DNA from: Planctomycetota bacterium
GTDB taxonomy: Bacteria; Planctomycetota; UBA1135; JADKAF01
Direction of reading: 5' to 3'
DNA: 64,000 bases
Assembly: GCA_016719295.1 (NCBI GenBank)
Contig: JADKAF010000001.1
Span: 930,001 to 994,000, forward strand
Below the pieces are notes generated by a model. That model had not been told where the DNA came from. It was given only the letters and a program-made list of their open reading frames with translations, and made no database searches. Both the position numbers and the translations under genes were made by a program. Positions 1-8,605 of this stretch are shown one piece after another (positions within the stretch are counted from its first letter, which is position 1; every line of letters starts with the position of its first letter).

Positions 1-957
1 TCGCGGAGCATCCCCGAGCAGGACCGTGAGATCGAGCTCCCAGAGCTCGATGCTGCGGTGGCGATCTCCGAGCGACACGAGCCAGGGCATCGTGGGATGG
101 AACGAGAGGCCCGCGCGCGAGGCGCCCATCGAGGCGGGCTCGCTCAGGACGACCAGCTCCTTCAGCTTCTCGAAGTCCCAGATGCGGACGGTGCCGTCGT
201 GCGACTTCGAGGCCAGCAATCGACCGTCGGCAGAGAGCGCCAGCGCGACCACGGCTCCTTGATGTTGCTCGAGGATGCCGGTCATCAGCCCGGATTTCAG
301 GTTCCAGACGCGAATGGTCTTGTCGTTCGAGCAGGAGACGAGGCGCTCGCCGTCGGGCGTGAAGGCGAGGTCGACGATCCAGTCCTTGTGACCGCGCAGG
401 GTCTGCGTGCGCTCGAAGCTCGCAGCTTCCCAGAGGAAGATCGAGTGATCCTGCGCACCGGAGGCGAGGCTGCGCCCATCAGGTGCCCAAGCGACGGTCT
501 GCACGGCGCCGCGATGGCCGACGAGCTTCGCGACCTGCACGCGTGCGCGCACATCCCAGACCAGGATCGCGTGATCGTCGAGGCCGTAGGCGAGGAGCTC
601 CGCGCGCGGCGACCAAGCGAGGCAGAGCACCGTTCCGACCGAGCCGCGCGCGGTCTCGAGCGGCTGCCCTTCCCAGGCGTCCCAGAGCTGGACCTCGGTG
701 CCGTAGTCGGTGGCGAGCGTGCGCGCGTCCGAGCTCCAAGCGACGCTGAAGGTGAGGCGCGACTGTGCCTCGAGCTCCCAGCGCAGACCCCCGGTCACGC
801 AGTCCCAGACGCGGACCGTGCCGTCGTTCGCGCTGCTGGCGAGATGACGACCGTCGGCTGAGAAGGCGAGCCGGCTGATCCAGCCTTGATGGCCCTCCAG
901 CGTCCGCAGGTGCCGTACGCCTTGCGGGAGCACGGGGAACTTCGCCGGTCGGGTCAT
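1..957 (-). CDS. WD40-repeat protein, C-terminus outside window
   Basis: The reverse frame is open from an ATG at 957 to the window edge and gives 319 residues without a stop. The protein consists of repeated WD40 units: blades start with GH and end in VWD, LWD, LWE, VWN or IWD, and about seven can be counted. It is therefore a beta-propeller scaffold. No signal peptide, kinase or other catalytic domain is visible in the part present. The ATG overlaps the stop of the upstream FAD oxidase gene as ATGA, so the two are probably translated together. Partner and function are unknown. Confidence 0.85.
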   Translation of the reverse strand, partial: MTRPAKFPVLPQGVRHLRTLEGHQGWISRLAFSADGRHLASSANDGTVRVWDCVTGGLRWELEAQSRLTFSVAWSSDARTLATDYGTEVQLWDAWEGQPLETARGSVGTVLCLAWSPRAELLAYGLDDHAILVWDVRARVQVAKLVGHRGAVQTVAWAPDGRSLASGAQDHSIFLWEAASFERTQTLRGHKDWIVDLAFTPDGERLVSCSNDKTIRVWNLKSGLMTGILEQHQGAVVALALSADGRLLASKSHDGTVRIWDFEKLKELVVLSEPASMGASRAGLSFHPTMPWLVSLGDRHRSIELWELDLTVLLGDAPR

Positions 958-2411
958 GAAGCCCAGAGCTCCTCGCCGAGCAGACGCTGCGCGAGGTCGG
1001 TCCGGAGCACTCCTCGAGGGTCGTGCTTGCGCTTCAACGCCAGGAACGAGCTCCAACGCTCTTCACCCCAGGCGCGCCGGACATGCTGCGGCGTGAGCAG
1101 CGCGTCCTTCGCGAAGTAGAAGCGGCCTCCCGCGGCGAGCACGATCTCGCTCATGTCGTGGCCGAGCTTCCACAGCGCTTCGCGATTGGACGCGGTGACG
1201 CGCAGGTCCATCGCCAGCGAGTAACCGTCGACCGCGTGCGTGAGCAGGAAGTCGTCGGGGCGATGGCGCTTCAGCACGACCAGATAGGGTGGCAGGCCGC
1301 GCCTCCGCGCGAGGGCGAGGAGCTCGCCGAAGACCTGCTGGGCCGCGGCTCGCGGCACGAACGGCTGATACTGGATCAGGCCGCCGAGACCATAGGCGCG
1401 GCGCCACTCCGGCACGTAGTCGAGCAGGAACGCGAAGCCGACGTGCGTCTGGAGATAGCTGTGCCCGTTGCGGTGCAGCCGAGAGGCCTGGTACTTCGCC
1501 GCGTTGATGCAGCGCACACCCAGGTTGTTCAGGAAGGGGCGCATGCCCATCCACAGCATGCTCTTCGGCACGCCGAGGATGCGCGACGGCAGCTCTTGAG
1601 CTTCCGGTCGCAGGCTGCGCGCGGGGCCGAGCTTGTCCTCGGAGGCGGAGATGTAGTGGGCCGCGTGCAGCACGCCGCGACCGGTGCGCGAGCCTCCGAT
1701 GACTCCGTCCAGCCAGCCCACGAGATAGTCGGGCTCGGGACAGCGCTGCTCGAAGATCTCGAACGACTCGGCGAGGTCGCGCGTGCGGATCGACTCGACG
1801 CGCAGGAAGCCGCTCTCCACGCGCTTCAACCCGATCTTCAAGCGCGTGAAGGCGCCGAGCATGCCGAAGCCGGAGATCGCGGCATGGAAGAGCTCGCGGT
1901 TCTCGGTGCGCGAGCAGCGCAGCAGCTCGCCCGCGGGCGTCAGCAGGTCGAAGTCGAGGACGTGATCTCCGATCGGCCCGACCTTGTAGTTGTTCTTCCC
2001 GTGGACGTTCATCGCCGCGACGCCCGCGAGGGTCGGCTTCATCGTCCCCGGGACCACCGCGGGCCAGAAGCCGTGCGGCAGCGCGTGCGTCCAGAGATCG
2101 CGGATCGTGACGCCCGGCTCCACCTCGATGATCCCGCGCTCCGGGTCGAAGGAGAGCACGCGGTTCATCCCCGCGGTGTCGACGACGAGCTCTCGATGGG
2201 CGATCGCCGCGTCGCCGTACGAGTTACCCGTGCCGCGCAGCGCGACGTGCAGCCCTTCCTCCGCCGCCAGCTCGAAGGTCCGCGCGAGCTCTTCCTGGGA
2301 GCGCGGCTCGAGGTAGTGGCTGTACGAGCGCATGGCGAGACCGAAGCCGGCCAGCACTCGACGTGGGGCTCGGCGCAGCTCGCTCGGCTCGGAGATGGGG
2401 CTCGCAATCAC
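954..2411 (-). CDS. FAD-linked oxidase, DprE1-like
   Basis: This 485-residue protein has an N-terminal FAD-binding_4 (PCMH-type) domain and a C-terminal domain like decaprenylphosphoryl-beta-D-ribose oxidase DprE1. Visible matches to DprE1 are the FAD loop TGNSYGDA, the VPGT segment, HGKNNY at the position of the DprE1 HGKNHH motif, RRAYGLGGLIQYQ, and YFAKDA near the C-terminus, where DprE1 has its active-site lysine. The start is a GTG at 2411, because the conserved region begins ahead of the first internal ATG. It lies 15 bp after a short-chain reductase resembling DprE2, the second enzyme of the same epimerisation. The substrate here is not known; a polyprenyl-phosphate pentose is the best guess. 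The N-terminal flavin fold is certain, the exact reaction is inferred. Confidence 0.8.
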   Translation of the reverse strand: MIASPISEPSELRRAPRRVLAGFGLAMRSYSHYLEPRSQEELARTFELAAEEGLHVALRGTGNSYGDAAIAHRELVVDTAGMNRVLSFDPERGIIEVEPGVTIRDLWTHALPHGFWPAVVPGTMKPTLAGVAAMNVHGKNNYKVGPIGDHVLDFDLLTPAGELLRCSRTENRELFHAAISGFGMLGAFTRLKIGLKRVESGFLRVESIRTRDLAESFEIFEQRCPEPDYLVGWLDGVIGGSRTGRGVLHAAHYISASEDKLGPARSLRPEAQELPSRILGVPKSMLWMGMRPFLNNLGVRCINAAKYQASRLHRNGHSYLQTHVGFAFLLDYVPEWRRAYGLGGLIQYQPFVPRAAAQQVFGELLALARRRGLPPYLVVLKRHRPDDFLLTHAVDGYSLAMDLRVTASNREALWKLGHDMSEIVLAAGGRFYFAKDALLTPQHVRRAWGEERWSSFLALKRKHDPRGVLRTDLAQRLLGEELWAS

Positions 2412-2426
2412 GAGAAGGACTCGTTC

Positions 2427-3173
2427 CTAGATGTTCGACTTGCGGAAGAGGAAAGAGGGGATGCGCTTCAGCACGAAGGCGACGAGGCTCCAGCGCCAGG
2501 GCACGAAGCCGCTGCGTCCGCGCCCGTCGGCGAGCCGGAGGATGCGCCGCGCAGCTTCCTCGGCGGAGATGAGCCAGAAGAGCCCGGTCATGCCGTGCGT
2601 CATCGGGGTGTCGATGAACCCGGGCTTCGCGGTGACCACGTTCACGCCATAGCGCGAGCAGCGATTGCGCAGCGCCTCGAGATAGGCCGTCATGCCGGCC
2701 TTCGACGTGCAATAGACGGGAGCGCCGCGGCGGCCGCGCTCTCCGGCGATGGACGACACGCCGAGGATCGTGCCCGAGCGCTGGGCCTCGCAGTGCAGCG
2801 CCGCGCGGTTCAACCACGCGACGCAGCCCACGAGGTTCACCTCGAGCATCGCGCGGTCCTTCGCGAAATCGTACTCGCCCTCGGCCACGCGCGGCATCAC
2901 GCCGGCGGCGTAGACCGCGCAATCGAGACCCCCGAGCTCGTCGACGATGCGATCGAAGAGCGGGTCGACCTCTGCGTAGCTCCGCACGTCGTGCGCGTGA
3001 GCGAACACGGTGCCGCCGGCTTCGCGGATGCGGCGAGCGACACGCTCGAGCTCCTCGGCCCGACGCGCGACGACGGCGACCCGCGCGCCTTGGCGCGCGA
3101 GCTGCACCGCGAGCTCTTCTCCGATGCCGGAGGAGGCACCGATCACCAGGGCGTGCTTGTACGTCCTCTTCAT
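2427..3173 (-). CDS. short-chain dehydrogenase, DprE2-like
   Basis: A 248-residue Rossmann-fold SDR. The nucleotide-binding GASSGIG sits near the N-terminus and the YCTSK segment supplies the catalytic Tyr and Lys, with a Ser in GVSSIAG upstream. The C-terminus is extended and hydrophobic (WRWSLVAFVLKRIPSFLF), as in membrane-associated SDRs of the DprE2/YqjQ type. The ATG at 3173 is chosen because the glycine motif then lies 11 residues in, the usual distance. It is followed directly by the DprE1-like oxidase, so oxidation at C2 by the flavoprotein and re-reduction by this enzyme would make a sugar epimerase pair. The pairing is inferred from order and similarity. Confidence 0.8.
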   Translation of the reverse strand: MKRTYKHALVIGASSGIGEELAVQLARQGARVAVVARRAEELERVARRIREAGGTVFAHAHDVRSYAEVDPLFDRIVDELGGLDCAVYAAGVMPRVAEGEYDFAKDRAMLEVNLVGCVAWLNRAALHCEAQRSGTILGVSSIAGERGRRGAPVYCTSKAGMTAYLEALRNRCSRYGVNVVTAKPGFIDTPMTHGMTGLFWLISAEEAARRILRLADGRGRSGFVPWRWSLVAFVLKRIPSFLFRKSNI

Positions 3174-3228
3174 TCCTGCGCTCGACCTCGGGGCGTGGAC
3201 GGTGTCGTCCGTACACAGGCCCGAGAGT

Positions 3229-4629
3229 CTATCGGCCACCTGAGCGGGTCGCGCTTGAACTCGATCGGGGTGGGCCCTCGCTTCGCTCCTCGAAGGCGGC
3301 GATTCGCCGCAAGCTGGCGAGGGGGCTCAAGAACGGCCGACGCGGCGAATGGACGCGGAGCCGGCGCACGAGCACCAAGGCCGCGGGGGCGCGCTGGACG
3401 TGGAGGCCGAGTCGCAGGAGCTCGACCTCGAGCGCTCGAGCATCGCGCGGATCGGAAGGGATGTGATCCGCGTGTGGGCGGCGCGACTCGGGGCCGCCGA
3501 AGCGCCGGGACGCCGCGCTCGCGGCGGCGGGCTCGGCCCCGAGCAGTTGGAGCGCGAGCGCGACCCAGGGCCGCGCAGGGAGGATCGGGATCGTGGGAAA
3601 GCCGGTGGCGCAGGCGGCCTCCGCGTCGGCTCGCGCTCGACGCGGGGAGCGGCGCCCGCTTCCAAGCGCGGCCTCGGCGAGCTCGGCCACCTCGTGAGCG
3701 CGCTCGAAGCTGGCTTCGGCAGCGCGGAGGTCGAGCAGGCCGAGCCCGCAAGCCGCGGAGATCAGCACTCGACCGCGCCAAGCCTCCGCGCTCGGGCATG
3801 CTTCGACCAGCGCTTCCGCGGGCGGCAGCTCGCGCGAGGAAGACACGGTCCACGTGGGTACGACGCCGCAGAGCAGTACGCCGCGTCGGCGCCCGAAGAC
3901 CTGCTGCGGAGTGGGAGCGAGGCTCCGGAAGGCCGTGCAGGAGAGAAGTGCTAGACCGCGCCCGCGCAGATCGCGCGGATCCAGTGCGGAGCAGACGTGG
4001 ATCCCGATCGCGCATGCACGACCGCGGAGCTCGGGCAGGAGCCGACGCCAGAGCGAGCTTGCCCGCGCTCGGGTCCTCTCCTCGCGAACGAGGGCGAAGC
4101 TCGGCTCGTCGAGCTGGAGGAGCAGCGGAAGACCGAAGGACTCGGCGGCGGCGAGGCGCCTCGCCGCCGCTCGCTCGGCGAGCCGCAGCGCGAGCGCGCT
4201 TCCGCGCGGCGTGGCGTCGAGCGGCGCTCCCCGCCAGCGCACGGCCTCGGCCAGGGTGAGGGGGCCGATGGACTGCAGCTTCAGCGCGATCGCCGAGGAG
4301 AATCGGCGCGCGCGGAAGGCGCCCTGCAGAGCCCGCTCCGTCGCACTGCGCGCGGCGAGCCGCGGGTGAACGACTGCAGCCTCGAACGCGGCGAGGTCGC
4401 GGATCTCCCAGGTCCCAGGATCCGTGCCCGGCCGTACCCAGCGGAAGCAGCCGGCGAGCGCGGCACCGATCGCGGTCTCGGACTCGGCGCGTCGCGGCAG
4501 CTCCGGCCAGAAGGGCACGCGCGGTGCCCAGCGCGCCACGAAATCGACCGCCTGCTCGGGCTCCACGAAGGGCAGGCTGCCGACGCCCGTCGCGGTCAGC
4601 GGGAGGGCCGGGAGAGCGGAAGAGCGCAT
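3229..4629 (-). CDS. cobalamin-independent methionine synthase-like (MetE/UROD superfamily) protein
   Basis: A 466-residue protein that opens with TGVGSLPF, typical of the C-terminal catalytic half of MetE and its stand-alone homologues. Probable zinc ligands are visible as H211-x-C213 (GIHVCSA) and C295 (AACGLG). The N-terminal half of true MetE is missing, as in archaeal-type methionine synthases and in several methylthiol transferases, so the methyl donor may not be methyl-tetrahydrofolate. The last ~80 residues are rich in Arg, Ser and Pro and look unconserved. It begins divergently to mltA and ends 55 bp before the DprE2-like gene. Confidence 0.7.
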   Translation of the reverse strand: MRSSALPALPLTATGVGSLPFVEPEQAVDFVARWAPRVPFWPELPRRAESETAIGAALAGCFRWVRPGTDPGTWEIRDLAAFEAAVVHPRLAARSATERALQGAFRARRFSSAIALKLQSIGPLTLAEAVRWRGAPLDATPRGSALALRLAERAAARRLAAAESFGLPLLLQLDEPSFALVREERTRARASSLWRRLLPELRGRACAIGIHVCSALDPRDLRGRGLALLSCTAFRSLAPTPQQVFGRRRGVLLCGVVPTWTVSSSRELPPAEALVEACPSAEAWRGRVLISAACGLGLLDLRAAEASFERAHEVAELAEAALGSGRRSPRRARADAEAACATGFPTIPILPARPWVALALQLLGAEPAAASAASRRFGGPESRRPHADHIPSDPRDARALEVELLRLGLHVQRAPAALVLVRRLRVHSPRRPFLSPLASLRRIAAFEERSEGPPRSSSSATRSGGR

Positions 4630-4761
4630 GCGCGGACTTCTCTCTGCTCGCGCGCGCGAGCGCAAGCGGCCGCCTCGGCGCGAGCGCCGCGAGGATCGGT
4701 TCGTGCACCGTGCGGGAAAGTAATGGAAAATCCACGCCTCTCTCGTTGTGCTTTCGCCCCC

Positions 4762-6003
4762 ATGCTCGTTCGATCGATCCCCGCCGCCACGCTCTTCTCC
4801 GCTCTGCTGGTCCTCGTCTTCGCCGGGTGCCGCAATCGCCCCGAGCAAGCGCCGCCGATGGAGGTCTATCCGGAGGAGAAGGACTACAGCCGACCGCTGC
4901 CTCCCGGCTCCAACGCGCTGCGCCCGCTGAGCGGGCCGATGCCGTCCTTCGAGTTCGGCTTCGAGGATCAGAGTCGTCTGGTCGTCGCGGTCGAGCACTC
5001 CCTGAAGTGGATCGATGCGCCGAGCTCGGCGAGCTTCTTCCCCTTCGCGGCCATCGACGGGCCGCCGGTGACGCAGGAGCGCCTGCGCGCCTCGCTGCTG
5101 CGCTTCCGCGAGATCCTCGGCGATGCCCGACTCGATGCGAAGCGCCGCGCGGAGCTGATCGCGCGAGAGTTCGAGGTGTACGAGTCCGTCGGCTGGGATG
5201 GCTCGGGCACGGTGCTGTTCACCGCGTACTGCGAGTACCAGTGCGAGGGCAGTCTCGTGCGTTCGCAGCGCTTTGCCTATCCGCTCTACAAGCGTCCCGA
5301 CGACCTCGAGGAGATGGTCGCTCGCGATGGTAAGTACCACGATCGGCGCCGCATCGACGACGAAGGCGTGCTGCGCGGCCGCAATCTCGAGCTCGTGTTC
5401 CTCGAGACGCCGCTCGATGCCTACCTCGTGCAGATCCAGGGCTCGGCGCGCATCAAGCTCCAGCAGGGCGGGATGCTGCGCGTCGGCTGGGCTGGCGACA
5501 ACAACCACGAATACCGCTCGATCGGTCAGCAGCTCCTCCAGGAAGGGAAGATCAACCCCAACCGCTACTCGCTCGAGGAGCTGAAGAAGTACTTCGATCG
5601 CCACCCCGAGGAGCTCGGGCGCGTGCTGCCCCTGAATCCGCGCTACGTCTTCTTCCGCGAGACGACCACGCAGGGACCCTTCGGCTCGCTCGGCGTGCCG
5701 GTGACACCGCGGGTCAGCATCGCCACCGACAAGTCGATCTTCCCGCGCGCGTCGCTCTGCTTCATCGATACGACGCTGCCGGTGCGCGAGGACAGCGGCG
5801 GCTACGCCTTCCGCCCCTGCCGTACCTTCGTGTTCGACCAGGACACCGGCGGTGCGATCCGCTCGGCGGGACGCACGGACATCTTCCTCGGATTCGGGCG
5901 GAGGGAGCAGGACGTCGCGGGCCACACCCGCCAGGAAGGGCGCCTCTACTATCTCTTCTTGAAGCCCGAGATCGCCGCGCGCTTCGGCACGCGCCTGCCC
6001 TGA
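4762..6003 (+). CDS. mltA: membrane-bound lytic murein transglycosylase A
   Basis: A 413-residue lipoprotein that cleaves peptidoglycan between MurNAc and GlcNAc to leave a 1,6-anhydro end. The signal peptide ends in the lipobox FAGC with Cys23. The MltA domain and the C-terminal 3D domain are both present: GRTDIFLGFG carries the catalytic-type Asp (about D373) and DQDTGG lies just before it. Length is as usual for MltA. An in-frame ATG at 4723 would add 13 residues, but the lipoprotein signal fits best from 4762. It starts divergently from the MetE-like gene and shows that this cell has a peptidoglycan wall to remodel. Confidence 0.92.
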   Translation: MLVRSIPAATLFSALLVLVFAGCRNRPEQAPPMEVYPEEKDYSRPLPPGSNALRPLSGPMPSFEFGFEDQSRLVVAVEHSLKWIDAPSSASFFPFAAIDGPPVTQERLRASLLRFREILGDARLDAKRRAELIAREFEVYESVGWDGSGTVLFTAYCEYQCEGSLVRSQRFAYPLYKRPDDLEEMVARDGKYHDRRRIDDEGVLRGRNLELVFLETPLDAYLVQIQGSARIKLQQGGMLRVGWAGDNNHEYRSIGQQLLQEGKINPNRYSLEELKKYFDRHPEELGRVLPLNPRYVFFRETTTQGPFGSLGVPVTPRVSIATDKSIFPRASLCFIDTTLPVREDSGGYAFRPCRTFVFDQDTGGAIRSAGRTDIFLGFGRREQDVAGHTRQEGRLYYLFLKPEIAARFGTRLP

Positions 6004-6179
6004 GCTTGAGCACGCGGCGCGCGCACGCGCGCGCCGCAGGACCGCGGGCCCCAAAAAAATGTAGAAAGGCGAACCGCGCCAGCACGGGGTGCGCAGTACC
6101 ACGCGCCGTTCGGGCTCCGGGTAGGGCAACCCCGCGGTTCTCGGAACGCTCTCCGTCTCCCCATGGATGGAGGGCACGC

Positions 6180-6308
6180 ATGGCCGAGGACGAGCTCGTT
6201 CGACACCTCCAGACGGGGGCGCGATCCAGGGAAGGCGTCGCGTCCCCGTCTACTTTTCTGCGCGAGGTATCGGAGCTCGGCGGCCTGCTGCGCTCGACGG
6301 GCATCTGA
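6180..6308 (+). CDS. possible small ORF (42 residues)
   Basis: An ATG at 6180 follows GGAGGG with a five-base spacer, a strong ribosome site, and opens a 42-codon frame rich in Glu, Arg and Leu. No signal peptide or membrane segment is visible and no family is recognised. Codon third positions are only moderately GC-rich, so coding is uncertain. It lies in the 507-base gap between mltA and the convergent thioredoxin-like gene. Confidence 0.3.
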   Translation: MAEDELVRHLQTGARSREGVASPSTFLREVSELGGLLRSTGI

Positions 6309-6510
6309 GCTTGGCGAGCATCTGGGCTCCGCGATCATTCGAGCTTCGCGGCCCTCCGAGCTTCGCGACCCTCTTCGCTTCTCGAGGCTTGCGGGTGGGA
6401 CGAGCCCGGCTCGCGCCCGCGAGCCGGCAGCTCCGCTGCTGAAGAGCTCGCGCGCGACGAGGCACGCCTCGAGATGCCGCTCGCGGATGGCGCCGTTGCG
6501 TCGCGTATGC
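6309..6510. other. intergenic remainder between mltA and the thioredoxin-like gene
   Basis: No convincing gene is seen on either strand. The stretch holds a short imperfect direct repeat (two copies of CGAGCTTCGCG followed by [ga]CCCTC, about 20 bases apart) and GC-rich inverted sequences without a U-tract. Together with 6004-6179 it makes the least gene-like part of the first 10 kb. Confidence 0.4.
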
Positions 6511-7611
6511 TCAGCGCGCTGCGTAGGCCGCTCGCAGCGCGGCTCCCTGCTGCGGATCGAGGAGGCGCTCGATCGCGAGTTCCAGCCATTCGTAGCCTTC
6601 GCCGCCGCAGGCGAAGAGCAGCGCGCGTCCCTGCTCGTCGAGCAGGACGAAGTGCGGTAGCACGCGCAGCGCGTGGCGCTCCTCCAGTACGCTCGCCTCT
6701 CCGAGCAAGGCCGCGGCGAACGGCAGCTCGAGAGCGCGCGTCAGCGCGCCGAGCGCCGCGACTTCGTCGCCGACCGTCGGCTGCGGGCTGGAGGGGCGAA
6801 AGCGCTCCCAGAAGCGCGCACCTTCGCGCGGCGCGGCGAGCTCGATCGCGAGGCCGCGCGAGGAGAAGCGCGCGCCGAGACCCTTCAGGAAGGGCAGCGG
6901 GGCGCGGGTGAGAGGCGCGCTGGAGCGGAAGAAGAAGAGCAGGCGCAGCGGCGCAGTGCCCGCGGGCTGCGCCGCCCCGGTACGCCCGAGCTCGGCGGGG
7001 CGAGGGAAGCTCGCGCCCAGGCCTGCGAGGTGCTGCGCCAAGGCCGCGCAGATCGGCGCGTAGGCATCGCCCTGATAGCGTTTCTCCAGGTGCTGCAAGG
7101 CGCGCTGCCCCAGCGCACGGCCCGCGGGCTCGACGAGCGCGGGCAGCCCGTAGAGGAAGAGCGCGAGATCGAAGCGCTGCGGCTCCTTCTCGAGCAGCCA
7201 GAGCAGGTCCTCGCGAGCTCCGGCACCGCGCCCTGCCGCGGCGCGCGCGCGCACGCGCTCGCAGCGCGCGACGAACGGCTTCATCGCCGGCAGAGCGAGG
7301 TAGCGCGTCAAGACCTCGTCGACGTTCTCCCAGCGCTGCGCATAGGCCCAGAGCCGCGCGAGCGCGAACAGGTCCTCGGCCTCGTTCGCCTTCGCGGCCC
7401 AGCGCTGGGCGAGCTCGCCCATGCGCATTCCGAACTCCTTCCGCCAGGCCTGAAAGCCCTCGGTCGTCGCGTGCTGCGTGCGCGCGAGGAGCTCGGCGCG
7501 CTGCGCTGCGTCGATCGCCTCCGCGAGCGTCGCGGCCGAGCTCGGATCCTGCGCCGCGAGCGGAGCTGCTCCGAGCAGCAAAGAGAGTAGGGCTGAGGAC
7601 CGGGAGTGCAT
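6511..7611 (-). CDS. secreted protein with thioredoxin-like C-terminal domain lacking cysteines
   Basis: 366 residues with a clear signal peptide ending AAPLAAQD. The middle is helical and TPR-like. The last ~140 residues have the pattern of a thioredoxin/AhpC fold: a strand LRLLFFF followed by a helix, then PHFVLLDEQGRALLF and a final helix. The usual CxxC site is replaced by RSSAP, so it cannot be a classical dithiol oxidoreductase. The ATG at 7611 is taken because the signal peptide starts there. It is convergent with mltA and divergent from the hydratase gene. The function is not recognised. Confidence 0.6.
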   Translation of the reverse strand: MHSRSSALLSLLLGAAPLAAQDPSSAATLAEAIDAAQRAELLARTQHATTEGFQAWRKEFGMRMGELAQRWAAKANEAEDLFALARLWAYAQRWENVDEVLTRYLALPAMKPFVARCERVRARAAAGRGAGAREDLLWLLEKEPQRFDLALFLYGLPALVEPAGRALGQRALQHLEKRYQGDAYAPICAALAQHLAGLGASFPRPAELGRTGAAQPAGTAPLRLLFFFRSSAPLTRAPLPFLKGLGARFSSRGLAIELAAPREGARFWERFRPSSPQPTVGDEVAALGALTRALELPFAAALLGEASVLEERHALRVLPHFVLLDEQGRALLFACGGEGYEWLELAIERLLDPQQGAALRAAYAAR

Positions 7612-7796
7612 GCGGGGCTGCGAGGCACGAGCGAGGGAGCTGCTGGGCGCGAGACGCCGCGCCGGTGTCCGAGCGCTCCTACGGACCGCGCCGACGCGTG
7701 CTCCTCGCGCGATCGAGGATAGCATGCCGTGGCGCGCCTCTTTCGCTGGCGCTTCGCGCTGGCTAGCGTGGTGCGCGATCCCGAACCACTCTTCGC

Positions 7797-8573
7797 ATGC
7801 AAGCTCCGCGTCATCGTCTCGAGCGCCGCCACGGTGGCGCGGTCTGGCATCTCGAGATCGCCTCGGCTCCCGGCAACGTGTTGGATGCGGAGCTCTGCGC
7901 GGAGCTCGCGCAGGCCGTGCGCGAGGTCGAGGCCGAGCCCAAGGCGCGCCTCCTGATCTTGGAGGGCGCGGGCTCCAACTTCTCCTTCGGCGCGAGCGTC
8001 GCCGAGCATCGCGCGGAAGAGGCCCCGAAGATGCTGCGCGCCATGCGCGAGCTGCTGCTCGCCGTGCACGGCTCGCCGGTTCCCGTGCTGGCCCTGGTTC
8101 GCGGCTACTGCCTTGGCGGCGGGTTCGAGCTCGCGCTCTGCTGCTCCTGGATCGCCGCGGCGGAGGAAGCGCGATTCGGCCTGCCGGAGATCACTCTCGC
8201 CGCACTGCCGGCGTTCGCGCTGGCGCTGCTACCCGGGCGTGTCGCTCCCGCGGTCGCCGAGGACTGGCTGCTGTCGGGACGACATTTCTCGGCGGCCGAG
8301 GCCGAAGCCGCGGGGCTCGTGCGGGTCGCGCTGCCGGCTCTGGAGCTAGAAAGCTGGCTCAGCTCCTTCCTCGCGCGTGAGATCCTGCCGCGATCGGCGC
8401 CCGTGCTGCGCCTCTTGCGCTCCGCGGTTCGCGAAGAGCGCCAGCGAGCGCTTTCCGAGGCCTTCGCGCGGGAGGAACGCCGCTATCTGGAGGCGTTGCT
8501 CCCTCTCGCGGATGCGAGCGAGGGCGTCGAGGCCTTCCTCGCGCGACGCGAGCCCCGCTTCCGACACGCTTGA
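7797..8573 (+). CDS. enoyl-CoA hydratase/isomerase family, dienoyl-CoA hydratase (Dch)-like
   Basis: A 258-residue crotonase-fold protein. The oxyanion-hole regions are NFSFGASVAEH (residues 61-71) and RGYCLGGGFELAL. The SFGASVxEH form is typical of cyclohexa-1,5-diene-1-carbonyl-CoA hydratases of anaerobic benzoyl-CoA breakdown, but no other gene of that pathway is nearby, so the substrate is open. It heads a tight group: thyA begins within or just after its end, then folA and an MFS gene overlap in turn. Confidence 0.8.
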   Translation: MQAPRHRLERRHGGAVWHLEIASAPGNVLDAELCAELAQAVREVEAEPKARLLILEGAGSNFSFGASVAEHRAEEAPKMLRAMRELLLAVHGSPVPVLALVRGYCLGGGFELALCCSWIAAAEEARFGLPEITLAALPAFALALLPGRVAPAVAEDWLLSGRHFSAAEAEAAGLVRVALPALELESWLSSFLAREILPRSAPVLRLLRSAVREERQRALSEAFAREERRYLEALLPLADASEGVEAFLARREPRFRHA

Positions 8574-8605
8574 GAGCGCCTCCCGGCAGCGCTATCGTCT
8601 CCGCC

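Noticed and set aside
1023..4259. A 1078-codon open frame on the plus strand
   Set aside because: It is antisense to the DprE1-like, DprE2-like and MetE-like genes, which have clear family motifs; high GC keeps the opposite frame open.
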